Assembly (NCBI RefSeq): GCF_014982975.1
Contig: NZ_JADCKL010000016.1
Span: 1-49,113, forward strand
DNA length: 49,113 nt
Source of the DNA: Claveliimonas monacensis
Lineage (GTDB): Bacteria > Bacillota > Clostridia > Lachnospirales > Lachnospiraceae
Direction of reading: 5' to 3'
Each line of letters opens with the position of its first letter. Position 1 is the first letter of the stretch. The notes beneath the pieces are model-generated. The model saw only the letters and a program-made list of their open reading frames with translations, had not been told where the DNA came from and searched no databases. Both the position numbers and the translations under genes were made by a program. This document shows positions 7,280-15,489 of the stretch, one piece after another.

Positions 7280-8137
7280 ATGAAAGAATTGAGGGACCTT
7301 ATCAGTAAGACCCCGCTTACCAAGACACAGAAGATCATTGCAAAATATATACTGGACAACTCTGCCGACGCCTGTTTCATGACATCCACAGAAATCGCCC
7401 TGAAGCTGGGCGTCAGCGAATCCTCTATCATCCGCTTCAGCCGGTCACTGGGATTTGAAGGATTTATGGATTTTCAAAAAAACCTGCGAAAGGACTACCA
7501 GGACAAAGTGCTGAGCATTTCCAGTTCCATCACCATCCCATCTCAGAGGATCGCCAAACGGGCCCAGCTCACCAGCACATCCGACTACATCAACCGGCAT
7601 TTCAAAAATGCCGCACAGAATCTGGAAAGCGCACTGACATCCAACAGCCCGGACTCCTTCGAGGAGGCAGCCAGCATTATCCTTGCAAGCAGACACAAGT
7701 ACATCACCGCCTCCAGAGGCAACTCCTCCCTGGGGGACTATTTTCTCCTCTATCTGAAGCACATGGTCCCCAACGTGGAGACCACCAGCTCCTCGGCCAT
7801 CAGTCCGGTGGACCACCTGTGCAACATTTCAAAGGATGACTGCCTGATCATGTTCAGCTTCCCTCGGTACTCCTCCGAGGATAAGATCTGCGCCCAGATG
7901 GCAAGGGAGTCCGGCGCAAAGATCATCGTTGTGACCGACAAACCAAGCGCCCTCCTGGCCGAGTACGCTACTGTCCTCTTCACAGTCCCAGTAGACAGCA
8001 ACGCTTTCTTCAACTGCATGGTGGGTCCGCAGTTCATCGCAGAGGGCATTCTGGAGACACTGAGCCATAAGGCCAAAGGGATTGAGAAAAGGCTCAAGAA
8101 AATCGACAGATATCTCGGCGAATTGGGTAATTATTGA
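7280..8137 (+). CDS. MurR/RpiR-family regulator with SIS domain
   Basis: This 285-residue regulator has an N-terminal HTH_6 domain (about 1-77; the recognition segment is STEIALKLGVSESSIIRFSR) and a C-terminal SIS sugar-phosphate-binding domain (about 120-250; ITASRGNSSLGDYFLLYLKH). RpiR proteins usually sense phosphosugars. The sensed compound here is unknown, and the divergent partner is alanine dehydrogenase and not a sugar gene. A GGAGGG site lies 6 bases before the ATG. Repeats in the shared intergenic region resemble operator half-sites for both genes. A 49-bp palindrome starts 9 bases after the stop codon. Confidence 0.92.
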   Translation: MKELRDLISKTPLTKTQKIIAKYILDNSADACFMTSTEIALKLGVSESSIIRFSRSLGFEGFMDFQKNLRKDYQDKVLSISSSITIPSQRIAKRAQLTSTSDYINRHFKNAAQNLESALTSNSPDSFEEAASIILASRHKYITASRGNSSLGDYFLLYLKHMVPNVETTSSSAISPVDHLCNISKDDCLIMFSFPRYSSEDKICAQMARESGAKIIVVTDKPSALLAEYATVLFTVPVDSNAFFNCMVGPQFIAEGILETLSHKAKGIEKRLKKIDRYLGELGNY

Positions 8138-8146
8138 TCGCGAAAA

Positions 8147-8195
8147 GTTAATTCCGGACGTAATACTTTTAAAAAGTATTACGTCCGGAATTAAC
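8147..8195. repeat. 49-bp perfect palindrome between convergent genes
   Basis: Two perfect 24-bp arms (8147-8170 and 8172-8195) flank a single A. It lies between the ends of the RpiR gene and the ABC permease gene, so the simplest reading is a shared transcription terminator. On the minus strand it is followed by TTTTCG; on the plus strand the U-tract is poor. The stem is far longer than a normal terminator and could extrude a cruciform. Confidence 0.7.
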
Positions 8196-8226
8196 ATATC
8201 TGGTGCGTTATTGTGTATTTTGTATT

Positions 8227-10938
8227 CTACTCTTTGCGCAATTCATCGATGATGTTCATCCTGCGGATCTTGCCTATGCTGTACGCCATGGTGATGCCTA
8301 CGATGAGGAGCACGCCTGCCACAGCCGCCGCAAACCATGGCCAGGGGAAGATGAATTCATTCCCGCCTCCGGCCCGGGAAGTGAAATGCCAGAAGGCAAA
8401 GCTGATAAGCAGGGACAAAATGGTGCCGTACACAAGGGAGCGCAGGCCATAGATGACGCACTCGTATCCCAGCATAAGGCGGAAGGATCTGCCTGTCATC
8501 CCCACGGAACGGAGCATGGCGAACTCCCGCCGTCTCAGCATGAGGTTTGTGGACATGGTGTTGAACACATTTACCAGTGCAATAAGGGAGATGAGGGCAA
8601 TAAATCCATAGCACAGAACCTGGATGGCCGCCACCGCCTGCCTGTTCATCTCTGCATCCGCAGCCGGCGTATAGAAAATGCCGTCCCACTCTTCTTTTTC
8701 TTCCAGTTTCTCTTGCAGGTCTGCCCCTACCGTCCGGTAATCCGAGGCCCGGATGTTGAACTCTGCAAAATAGGACTCCCCTTCCGTCCCGTCACGCATC
8801 AGGCTCCTGTACTGTTCAAACTGTCTCTCCGACAGGATCATGATAGGATCCACTCTTCCCTGGGCGTCATATTTTTCGGGGAGCTGCATCGTCTCCTGAT
8901 CAAACTCCACCTGGAGCTTTTCTTCAAACGTCATTTCCTGTCCACCGTCCGGCGTCTCCTCCGCCCGGTATATTCCAGCCGCCAGAGGCCTTTTCTTCAC
9001 CTCGTCTGACAGAACCGGAACCTGACTGTAGGTCTCATTTTCTTCATCATACACCTGCATCTGGTCATAATAAACCGCCTTGAGAACTGTATCGTCTGTG
9101 CCGTCCGCGCCGTCTGCTGCAGCACCCGCATCCGGCTCTTCCAGCCCCTGCTCCTTAAGGAACTCCTGGTACTCATCATCTGACAGCACAATTGCGGGGC
9201 AGGTAAAGGGCACTTTCCCGTCCGGATGATCCTCTTCGCTCCAGGAATGTATCCGGCTGTACTCCTCATTCAGCATGTTCTCTTCCACAGGAATGGAAAG
9301 ATAAATGCTTTTATACATCCACACCTCTTCCACACCCGGCTCATTTTCCAGAAGTTTCCGGACATCCCCGGTGGTCTGCTCATCTCCCTGGCTGCCGGAC
9401 AGGAACAGCGTGTACTCCAGTTCATACTTAGGCGGATCCAGGATCGTGCCGCCTGCACGGGTCAGATAAATGGTAAACAGCGCCGCTGTCATAAGGAGTA
9501 CCATGCTGACCGTAAGGGAAACCACCGTGCTCTTATATTTCTTCCGGTCCCTCCTGTAATTCTTGGAGGCCAGCATCCCCGGAAGCCCCAGCATTTTCCC
9601 TGTCAGTCTCCCGCTTTTTACATCCCGGGGACGGATGCGGATGTCCTTTGTGGAACGGATGGCATCCATGGGAGAAATCTTCCGGATCCGCCGGGAGGGT
9701 ATCCACACGGACACCAGCACGATAAGAAAGGCAAAAGCCGCCGCCAGAAGAAGCGCGGCCGGATAGATCTGCACCGGTATCTCTCCCTCATACCCGTACA
9801 TAAATGCCGTCAGCCCGCCTCCGATAAAATGCAGCGTGACCGCGCTCCCGGCCACCCCGGCCAGAAGTCCCAGAGGGATTCCCAAGCCGCTTACAAGAAA
9901 CGCCTCAAATCGCAGGGATTTTCTCAGCTGCTTTCGGGTGGCTCCCACAGAAGCAAGAAGCCCGAACTGAGCCGTCCGCTCCCGCAGGGAAATGGAAAAT
10001 GAGTTGTAGATCAAAGAGACTGACCCCACCATGATCACCGCCAGCAGTGTCCCCAGCATTCCCACGATAAACTGGATATAGCGTTCACTGCGGAACACGC
10101 CCTGCCATCTGAGGAGACTGTCGTGCCGGGACCAGGACACCCCTTCCAGCCTGTTTCTGCCGTCGGAAGGATCCACCCAGTCCGCGATAAATCCGTCTGC
10201 CTGGCCCGGCTTTTTCATCTCCAGAAAAGCGCGGCAGTACAGCCCGTTTTCGTCCTGATCCGGGATATCCCGCCCCCCTGTCAGAAGCATGTACCCGGCG
10301 TCAAACCTGGCGCTGCCAAAATCCATCTCCGCCATCTCTTTGTAAACGCCTGTCACCGTAAAGCTCTGGGTCTGCCCTTCCACATACTGCCCAGCCCTGC
10401 CTGCCTCCTCGGAGGTTTCCCGGACGAGTTCCCAGGATTTCTGCGTCTCCCCGGTTTCCGAGACATATCTGCCCATGGGGATGGCAAGCACATCCCCCAC
10501 ATGGGCTTCCTGTCCGGCGATCCAGATCCCGTCGTAGGGGATCAGGATCTCGTCTTCCGTTTCCGGCAGACGCCCCGCGTCAAGTTCCACCGGCAGCTCC
10601 TCCCAGGCCGTCTCATCCCGGCTGGCCACCAGATGACAGATCCCGTCCTCTTCCCGGGCCGGGACATACCCCAGCTCATACAGCACAGAGGCCTTCTCCA
10701 CCCGGTCATCCGCCAGGACCTCAGCCAGCTCCTCCCTGGTCATCCCGCTTATATCCACATGCCACGCTCCTTCCATGGCAATAGTATGCTGCACAAGAAA
10801 ATGCTGCATGCTCCCTGCAAATACCGCCAGCGCCGTCACCATGGCCGTGGAGAGGATGACGCCGATGATGGTGACCACTGTGCGGGTCCGGTTCTGTCCC
10901 ATGGTCCTTCTTGTGATCTCTGAAAAAATATTTCTCAT
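8227..10938 (-). CDS. ABC transporter permease with two FtsX domains
   Basis: This 903-residue membrane protein has an N-terminal transmembrane helix (about 18-40), a long extracytoplasmic region, a first FtsX block of three helices near residues 285-420 (ERTAQFGLLASVGATRKQLR), a central helix near 470-495, a second extracytoplasmic region of about 270 residues, and a C-terminal FtsX block (RRREFAMLRSVGMTGRSFRL). This MacB-like mechanotransmission layout fits export, or sensing and resistance to cell-envelope agents, not nutrient uptake. It starts at the TAATG that overlaps the stop codon of the ATPase gene, so the two are translationally coupled. The substrate is unknown. Confidence 0.88.
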   Translation of the reverse strand: MRNIFSEITRRTMGQNRTRTVVTIIGVILSTAMVTALAVFAGSMQHFLVQHTIAMEGAWHVDISGMTREELAEVLADDRVEKASVLYELGYVPAREEDGICHLVASRDETAWEELPVELDAGRLPETEDEILIPYDGIWIAGQEAHVGDVLAIPMGRYVSETGETQKSWELVRETSEEAGRAGQYVEGQTQSFTVTGVYKEMAEMDFGSARFDAGYMLLTGGRDIPDQDENGLYCRAFLEMKKPGQADGFIADWVDPSDGRNRLEGVSWSRHDSLLRWQGVFRSERYIQFIVGMLGTLLAVIMVGSVSLIYNSFSISLRERTAQFGLLASVGATRKQLRKSLRFEAFLVSGLGIPLGLLAGVAGSAVTLHFIGGGLTAFMYGYEGEIPVQIYPAALLLAAAFAFLIVLVSVWIPSRRIRKISPMDAIRSTKDIRIRPRDVKSGRLTGKMLGLPGMLASKNYRRDRKKYKSTVVSLTVSMVLLMTAALFTIYLTRAGGTILDPPKYELEYTLFLSGSQGDEQTTGDVRKLLENEPGVEEVWMYKSIYLSIPVEENMLNEEYSRIHSWSEEDHPDGKVPFTCPAIVLSDDEYQEFLKEQGLEEPDAGAAADGADGTDDTVLKAVYYDQMQVYDEENETYSQVPVLSDEVKKRPLAAGIYRAEETPDGGQEMTFEEKLQVEFDQETMQLPEKYDAQGRVDPIMILSERQFEQYRSLMRDGTEGESYFAEFNIRASDYRTVGADLQEKLEEKEEWDGIFYTPAADAEMNRQAVAAIQVLCYGFIALISLIALVNVFNTMSTNLMLRRREFAMLRSVGMTGRSFRLMLGYECVIYGLRSLVYGTILSLLISFAFWHFTSRAGGGNEFIFPWPWFAAAVAGVLLIVGITMAYSIGKIRRMNIIDELRKE

Positions 10939-11630
10939 TACCGGATCACCTCGTCTTTCACGATCCGCCCGTCCGCCAGGGCGATGACCCGGTCCGCCTG
11001 GAGAGCGATATCCTCGTCGTGGGTAATGACCACCATGGTCTGGTCGTAGGTTCGGTTGGAGTATTTCAGAAGCTCCACGATCTGCCGGCTGTTCTCCGAG
11101 TCCAGATTGCCGGTTGGCTCATCCGCCAGCACCACCGCCGGGGCGTTCATAAGCGCCCTGCCTATGGACACCCGCTGCTGCTGTCCGCCGGACAACTGCC
11201 CCGGCAGATGGGTACGCCGCTTTTCCATCTTCAGGATCTTCAGCAGATTTTCCATCCGCTCTTTATTCACCTTTCTCCCGTCCATGAGCACCGGCAGGGC
11301 AATATTCTCCTCTACTGTCAGCACCGGGATCAGATTGTAAAACTGGTAGATGAGTCCCACCTTTCTTCTGCGGAACACAGCCAGCTCCTCCTCCTTCTGG
11401 GCGTACACATCCACACCGCCCACACAGACTTTCCCCGCCGTGGGCCGGTCCACGCCGCCCAGCAGATGGAGCAGGGTGGATTTGCCGGAGCCGGAGGCCC
11501 CCATCACCGCCACAAACTCTCCTTTCTGCACGGAGAAGGACACGCCGTCCAAAGCCCGCACGGCGTTTTCCCCCTCCCCGTATATTTTTGTCAGATTTTC
11601 AACACGAAGGATCTCCCCTGTCTTTTTCAT
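10938..11630 (-). CDS. ABC transporter ATP-binding protein
   Basis: This 230-residue ATPase partners the adjacent FtsX-type permease. Walker A is GASGSGKST, the signature is LSGGQQQRVSIGRAL, and Walker B is VVLADEPTGNLDSENS, all typical of the LolD/MacB/BceA class. The start at 11630 is chosen because AGGAGG lies 9 bases upstream; a GTG 11 codons earlier would overlap that site. The promoter just upstream carries three 11-bp-spaced direct repeats, suggesting activation by the neighbouring response regulator. Confidence 0.93.
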   Translation of the reverse strand: MKKTGEILRVENLTKIYGEGENAVRALDGVSFSVQKGEFVAVMGASGSGKSTLLHLLGGVDRPTAGKVCVGGVDVYAQKEEELAVFRRRKVGLIYQFYNLIPVLTVEENIALPVLMDGRKVNKERMENLLKILKMEKRRTHLPGQLSGGQQQRVSIGRALMNAPAVVLADEPTGNLDSENSRQIVELLKYSNRTYDQTMVVITHDEDIALQADRVIALADGRIVKDEVIR

Positions 11631-11667
11631 GTCACTGTTCCTCCTGCATGGTTTTTCTTTCACTGTC

Positions 11668-11712
11668 AGTATAGCCCGCCCACATGACAGGACCGTGACA
11701 GAAAAATGACGG
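11668..11712 (-). promoter_or_regulatory. ABC-transporter promoter with triple direct repeat
   Basis: On the minus strand CCGTCA (11707-11712), CTGTCA (11696-11701) and CTGTCA (11685-11690) recur with an exact 11-bp period. They end 11 bases before a -10 TATACT (11668-11673). No good -35 is present. Eleven-bp-spaced direct repeats at the -35 region are the classic binding pattern of OmpR/PhoB-type regulators, and one is encoded at 12796-13470. Confidence 0.65.
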
Positions 11713-11736
11713 ATCTGTCACTTTCAGACCCGTCAT
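11702..11736 (-). terminator. Terminator of the two-component genes
   Basis: A 12-bp stem (11706-11717 with 11725-11736, one G-U pair) is followed on the minus strand by TTTTT. It lies 12 bases after the histidine kinase stop codon and separates that unit from the ABC genes. Its U-tract fills the gap between two of the direct repeats. Confidence 0.75.
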
Positions 11737-11748
11737 CCGCAAAATCCG

Positions 11749-12771
11749 TCACCTGTAAAACCGCATGGTAAACTGTCCGCCCCGGCCCTTGCTGTTCCCG
11801 GCCAGGATCACCCCATTCTCTCCGGCCAGGATGGACCTGGCCAGCGCCAGGCCGATGCCAAAGTTCCCGGCAGCCGCGTTCTGCCCTCTGTAAAACCGCT
11901 CAAACACATGGGGCAGATCCTTATCCGCTATCCCCGTTCCGGAGTCGGTAATGACAATCTCCGCAAAAAGCGGGGTCTCCCGCAGGCTGATCCAGATGCG
12001 TCCCCCTTCCGGTGTGTGTTCCAGAGCGTTTTTGATCACATTCTGCACCGCCTCCAGCGTCCAGGTATAGTCTCCCCGTATGACCGGCTCCCCGGACAGG
12101 TCGAAGATGCACTCCTGCCCGTGGATCTCCATGGAAATCTCAAAGGGCTTAAGGGCCTCCCTTGCCAGCTCTCCGGCCGGAAATTCCTCTTTTCTCATTA
12201 CCACTGTCCCTGCCTCCAGCTTTGACAGCTTAAGGAGCGTCTCCACCAGCCAGCCGATGCGTGACAGCATGCCCGTCATCTCCCGGAGCAGGGCCCGCCT
12301 TTCGTCCTCTGTAAGGGCGGAACCGCGGAGCCGCTCCGCCTGCAGATTAAGAGACGTAAGAGGCGTGCGGATCTGGTGGGAGATATCTGCCAGCGCTTCC
12401 GAGAGCTGACGCTTGTCCGCCATAAGAAGAACCGACTGCCGGCTTAGACGGACCAACAGCTTCTCGACCTCGTCCCGCAGCACTTCCAGATCCCCCTCCC
12501 GGAAATGCTGCATCTGCATGTCACCTCTGCCGGAGGAGGAGCCTTTTGTCTCCATGTGGAGAAAACTATCCAGCTCCTCTGCCAGGCGCTGCACATCCCT
12601 GGTCCTCCTCCATGTAAACAAAAGGGAAATGGCCGCAAAAACTGCTCCTGTCAGAAAGACCGGAAGCGCCGCCTGCCGGGAGACAGAAAACGCCGCCCCG
12701 GTGGCCGCCAGAAGAACCACAGCAAAGAGCAGGCACTGCTGCCGGACATCCCTGTTTCTGAAAAACTCCAT
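11749..12771 (-). CDS. Sensor histidine kinase
   Basis: This 340-residue membrane kinase has two helices (about 12-30 and 33-53) with almost no external loop, as in kinases that sense through the membrane or through a partner transporter. The H-box is SHQIRTPLTSL with phospho-acceptor His132. The N-box is NVIKNALEH (244-252), followed by DSGTGIADKDLPHVFERFYR and FGIGLALAR. It is transcribed after the response regulator (24-base gap) and ends at a terminator before the ABC genes. The layout resembles Bce-type antimicrobial-peptide sensing modules, but the permease is longer than BceB and the ligand is unknown. Confidence 0.92.
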   Translation of the reverse strand: MEFFRNRDVRQQCLLFAVVLLAATGAAFSVSRQAALPVFLTGAVFAAISLLFTWRRTRDVQRLAEELDSFLHMETKGSSSGRGDMQMQHFREGDLEVLRDEVEKLLVRLSRQSVLLMADKRQLSEALADISHQIRTPLTSLNLQAERLRGSALTEDERRALLREMTGMLSRIGWLVETLLKLSKLEAGTVVMRKEEFPAGELAREALKPFEISMEIHGQECIFDLSGEPVIRGDYTWTLEAVQNVIKNALEHTPEGGRIWISLRETPLFAEIVITDSGTGIADKDLPHVFERFYRGQNAAAGNFGIGLALARSILAGENGVILAGNSKGRGGQFTMRFYR

Positions 12772-12795
12772 CTCTTTCCTCCTTCTCTCTTCCGG

Positions 12796-13470
12796 TTACT
12801 CCATGCGGTAGCCCAGCCCCCGGACCGTCCGCAGGATGACAGGGTTCCCCGGATCCAGCTCTATCTTCTCCCGGAGCCGCTTGATATAGACTGTCAGCGT
12901 ATTGTCATTGACAAACTCTCCCGAGATATCCCAGAGCTCCTCCATCAGCACATCCCGGCTTAAAATCTGTCCCCGGTGATTTAAAAACACAAGCAGCAGC
13001 CGGTATTCCAGCGCAGACAGGTACAGCTCCCGGCCCTCACGCAGGACCACGCCCCGATCTGTGTCCACCGTAAGATCCCCGATCACCGCCGCCCGCTCCG
13101 CCCGGCCGCTCCTTCGCAGCACATTTCTCATGCGGGACACAAGCTCCCGGGGCCGGAAAGGCTTGCTGATATAGTCGTCCGCACCCATGTCCAGGCCGGC
13201 CACCACCGAATACTCGTCGTCCATAGCTGTCAGAAAGATCACCGGGATCTGGTACTCCTCCTTGATCCTGGCGCAGACCGAAAACCCGTTTCCCTGGGCC
13301 AGGGTAATATCAAGAAGCACAAGATCCACCTTGTTCTCATCCAGTATATCCAGTGCCGCCTCCTGCCCCGACGCACTTTTCACCGCAAAACCTTCTCCTG
13401 CCAGAAATTCCGTCAGATGTTCCACGATGGAGGGATCGTCCTCCACAAGAAGCACTGCCGCTGTCTGCAT
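12796..13470 (-). CDS. OmpR/PhoB-family response regulator
   Basis: This 224-residue regulator has a receiver domain with the acidic pair Asp11-Asp12, phospho-acceptor Asp54 (LVLLDITL), Thr81 and Lys103 (ISKPF), and a C-terminal winged helix (about 130-224, ending NTLTVYIKRLREKIE). It pairs with the downstream kinase gene. The three 11-bp-spaced repeats before the ABC-transporter ATPase gene are its probable target. I see no equal repeats before its own gene. Confidence 0.94.
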   Translation of the reverse strand: MQTAAVLLVEDDPSIVEHLTEFLAGEGFAVKSASGQEAALDILDENKVDLVLLDITLAQGNGFSVCARIKEEYQIPVIFLTAMDDEYSVVAGLDMGADDYISKPFRPRELVSRMRNVLRRSGRAERAAVIGDLTVDTDRGVVLREGRELYLSALEYRLLLVFLNHRGQILSRDVLMEELWDISGEFVNDNTLTVYIKRLREKIELDPGNPVILRTVRGLGYRME

Positions 13471-13511
13471 GTTTCCCCATCCCCTTTCCTTAAAAGTCTG
13501 TCCCGGAAGTC

Positions 13512-13547
13512 AAAAAGCCCTCCCTGGAATTTCCCTCCAGAGAGAGC
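13512..13547 (-). terminator. Terminator after purD
   Basis: A 12-bp stem with two wobble pairs (13517-13528 with 13536-13547) closes an 7-base loop and is followed by TTTTT on the minus strand. It ends the long pyrE-to-purD gene chain. Confidence 0.8.
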
Positions 13548-13565
13548 TTCTCTTTCGCTTTTTAT

Positions 13566-14840
13566 TTATGCTTCGTCAATGGCTTTTCCAATGTCGTGGC
13601 GCATGTACTTGTTGTCAAACTGCACCCACTCTGTGGCCGCGTAGGCGTTGGCCCTGGCCTCCTTCAGATCTTTTCCCTTGGCCGTGATACCAAGAACGCG
13701 GCCGCCGTTTGTGACGATCTGTCCGTCCGCCTCTTTTGTCCCTGCGTGGAAGCAGTAGTAACCCTCGTGTTTCTTAAATTCATCCAGCCCTGTAATGGGA
13801 AGTCCCTTCTCATAGGAGACAGGATACCCTTCCGATGCCAGCACCACGCAGACAGCCGCATTGTCCTCAAACTGCAGATCGATCTGATCCAGGGTGCCGT
13901 CGATGCAGGCCTCCGCCACGTCGATGATGTCGTTCTTCATCCGGGGCAGCACCACCTGGGCTTCCGGATCGCCGAAGCGGGCATTGTACTCCAGCACCTT
14001 CGGCCCTTCCTCTGTCAGCATCAGGCCGAAGAAGATCACGCCTTTGAAGGGGCGTCCCTCCGCTTTCATGGCGTCAACCGTGGGCTGGAAAATATATTTC
14101 TGGCAGAACGCATCCACCTCTTCTGTGTAGAACGGACTTGGAGAAAATGTACCCATACCGCCTGTGTTAAGGCCAGTGTCTCCGTCCCCGGCCCGCTTGT
14201 GGTCCTGGGCGCTTGTCATGGTCTTTACAATATTGCCGTCCACAAAGGAGAGGACAGACACTTCCCTGCCGGTCATGAACTCCTCAATGACCATGGTGTT
14301 GCCGGAAGCTCCGAATTTCTTGTCCAGCATGATGGTCTTCACGCCTTCCTCCGCCTCCTCCAGGGTGTTGCAGATGAGAACTCCCTTTCCCAGAGCCAGG
14401 CCGTCCGCCTTGAGGACGATGGGGAATTTCGCCTCTGTCTTCAGATACTGGATGGCCTTGTCCGGATCGTCAAAATTCTCATAGGCCGCTGTGGGGATAT
14501 GGTATTTTTTCATCAGATCTTTGGAAAATGCCTTGGAACCTTCCAGGATGGCTGCATTCTTCCTGGGGCCGAAGGTGCGGATGCCTGCCGCCTCCAGCTC
14601 ATCCACCAGGCCGCCTACCAGAGGATCGTCCATGCCCACAATGACAAGGTCAATGTCTTTCTCCTTTGCAAAAGCCACGATCTTGTCAAACTCCATGGCG
14701 CCGATGGGCTCGCACTGTGCGTACTCAGCGATGCCCGCATTGCCCGGTGTGCAGTATATTTTATCCGCTTTGTGACTTTTCGCCACGCAGTACGCGATGG
14801 CGTGCTCCCTTCCGCCGCTTCCTACAATCAATACATTCAT
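13566..14840 (-). CDS. purD: Phosphoribosylamine-glycine ligase
   Basis: This 424-residue ATP-grasp enzyme joins phosphoribosylamine and glycine with ATP, the second step of purine synthesis. The N-terminus MNVLIVGSGGREHAIAYCVA, the motif FPIVLKADGLALGKGV and the signature LEYNARFGDPEAQVVLPRM are family hallmarks, and the length is typical. It is the last gene of the purE-purM-purN-purD run, 25 bases after purN, and is followed by a clear terminator. Confidence 0.97.
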   Translation of the reverse strand: MNVLIVGSGGREHAIAYCVAKSHKADKIYCTPGNAGIAEYAQCEPIGAMEFDKIVAFAKEKDIDLVIVGMDDPLVGGLVDELEAAGIRTFGPRKNAAILEGSKAFSKDLMKKYHIPTAAYENFDDPDKAIQYLKTEAKFPIVLKADGLALGKGVLICNTLEEAEEGVKTIMLDKKFGASGNTMVIEEFMTGREVSVLSFVDGNIVKTMTSAQDHKRAGDGDTGLNTGGMGTFSPSPFYTEEVDAFCQKYIFQPTVDAMKAEGRPFKGVIFFGLMLTEEGPKVLEYNARFGDPEAQVVLPRMKNDIIDVAEACIDGTLDQIDLQFEDNAAVCVVLASEGYPVSYEKGLPITGLDEFKKHEGYYCFHAGTKEADGQIVTNGGRVLGITAKGKDLKEARANAYAATEWVQFDNKYMRHDIGKAIDEA

Positions 14841-14865
14841 TGGTCTTCCTCCTGTCTTCCCGGCT

Positions 14866-15489
14866 TTACCGGATCCTGACTTTTCCGTCTTCCACTGTCA
14901 CCCTGCCGCCTGCTATAAGGTTAATGGCCTGTGGCAGGATCTTCCACTCTGCCTGCTCCATCACGCGCCGCTGAAGGATCTCGGGGGTATCCCCCTCCTC
15001 CACTTCCACAGCTTTCTGTAAAATGATGGGGCCTGTGTCCGTGCCTTCATCCACAAAGTGCACGGTAGCTCCCACCACTTTCACCCCTCTTTTAAGGGCC
15101 GCTTCATGAACTTTCAGCCCGTAGAAGCCTGTCCCGCAGAAAGCCGGGATGAGAGATGGATGGATGTTGATGATCCTGTTTCTGTACTTTGCGATCATCT
15201 CCGCGGGGATGACCACAAGAAATCCGGCCAGCACGATGAGGTCCGGTCCGATCTCATCCACCGCCGCCAGGAATTTCGCATTAAACTCCTCCCTGGTGGC
15301 AAAATCCTTGGGCGAAATGCACCGGGACGCCACGCCGTGCTCCCTGGCCCTTGTCAGGGCGTAGGCATTTTTATTGTTGCTGATCACGCCCACGATCTCT
15401 GTGTTGGTGATGCTCCCTTCGTCCACCGCATCCAGGATAGCCTGCAGGTTAGTGCCGCCCCCGGACACAAGAACCAGTACTCTTAGCAT
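14866..15489 (-). CDS. purN: Phosphoribosylglycinamide formyltransferase
   Basis: This 207-residue enzyme transfers a formyl group from 10-formyl-tetrahydrofolate to GAR, the third step of purine synthesis. VLVSGGGTNLQAILDA is the phosphate-binding start, and the catalytic Asn-His-Asp set is seen in NIHPSLIPAF and HFVDEGTDTGPII. Its start codon overlaps the end of purM by 7 bases, so the two are probably translated together. Confidence 0.97.
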   Translation of the reverse strand: MLRVLVLVSGGGTNLQAILDAVDEGSITNTEIVGVISNNKNAYALTRAREHGVASRCISPKDFATREEFNAKFLAAVDEIGPDLIVLAGFLVVIPAEMIAKYRNRIINIHPSLIPAFCGTGFYGLKVHEAALKRGVKVVGATVHFVDEGTDTGPIILQKAVEVEEGDTPEILQRRVMEQAEWKILPQAINLIAGGRVTVEDGKVRIR

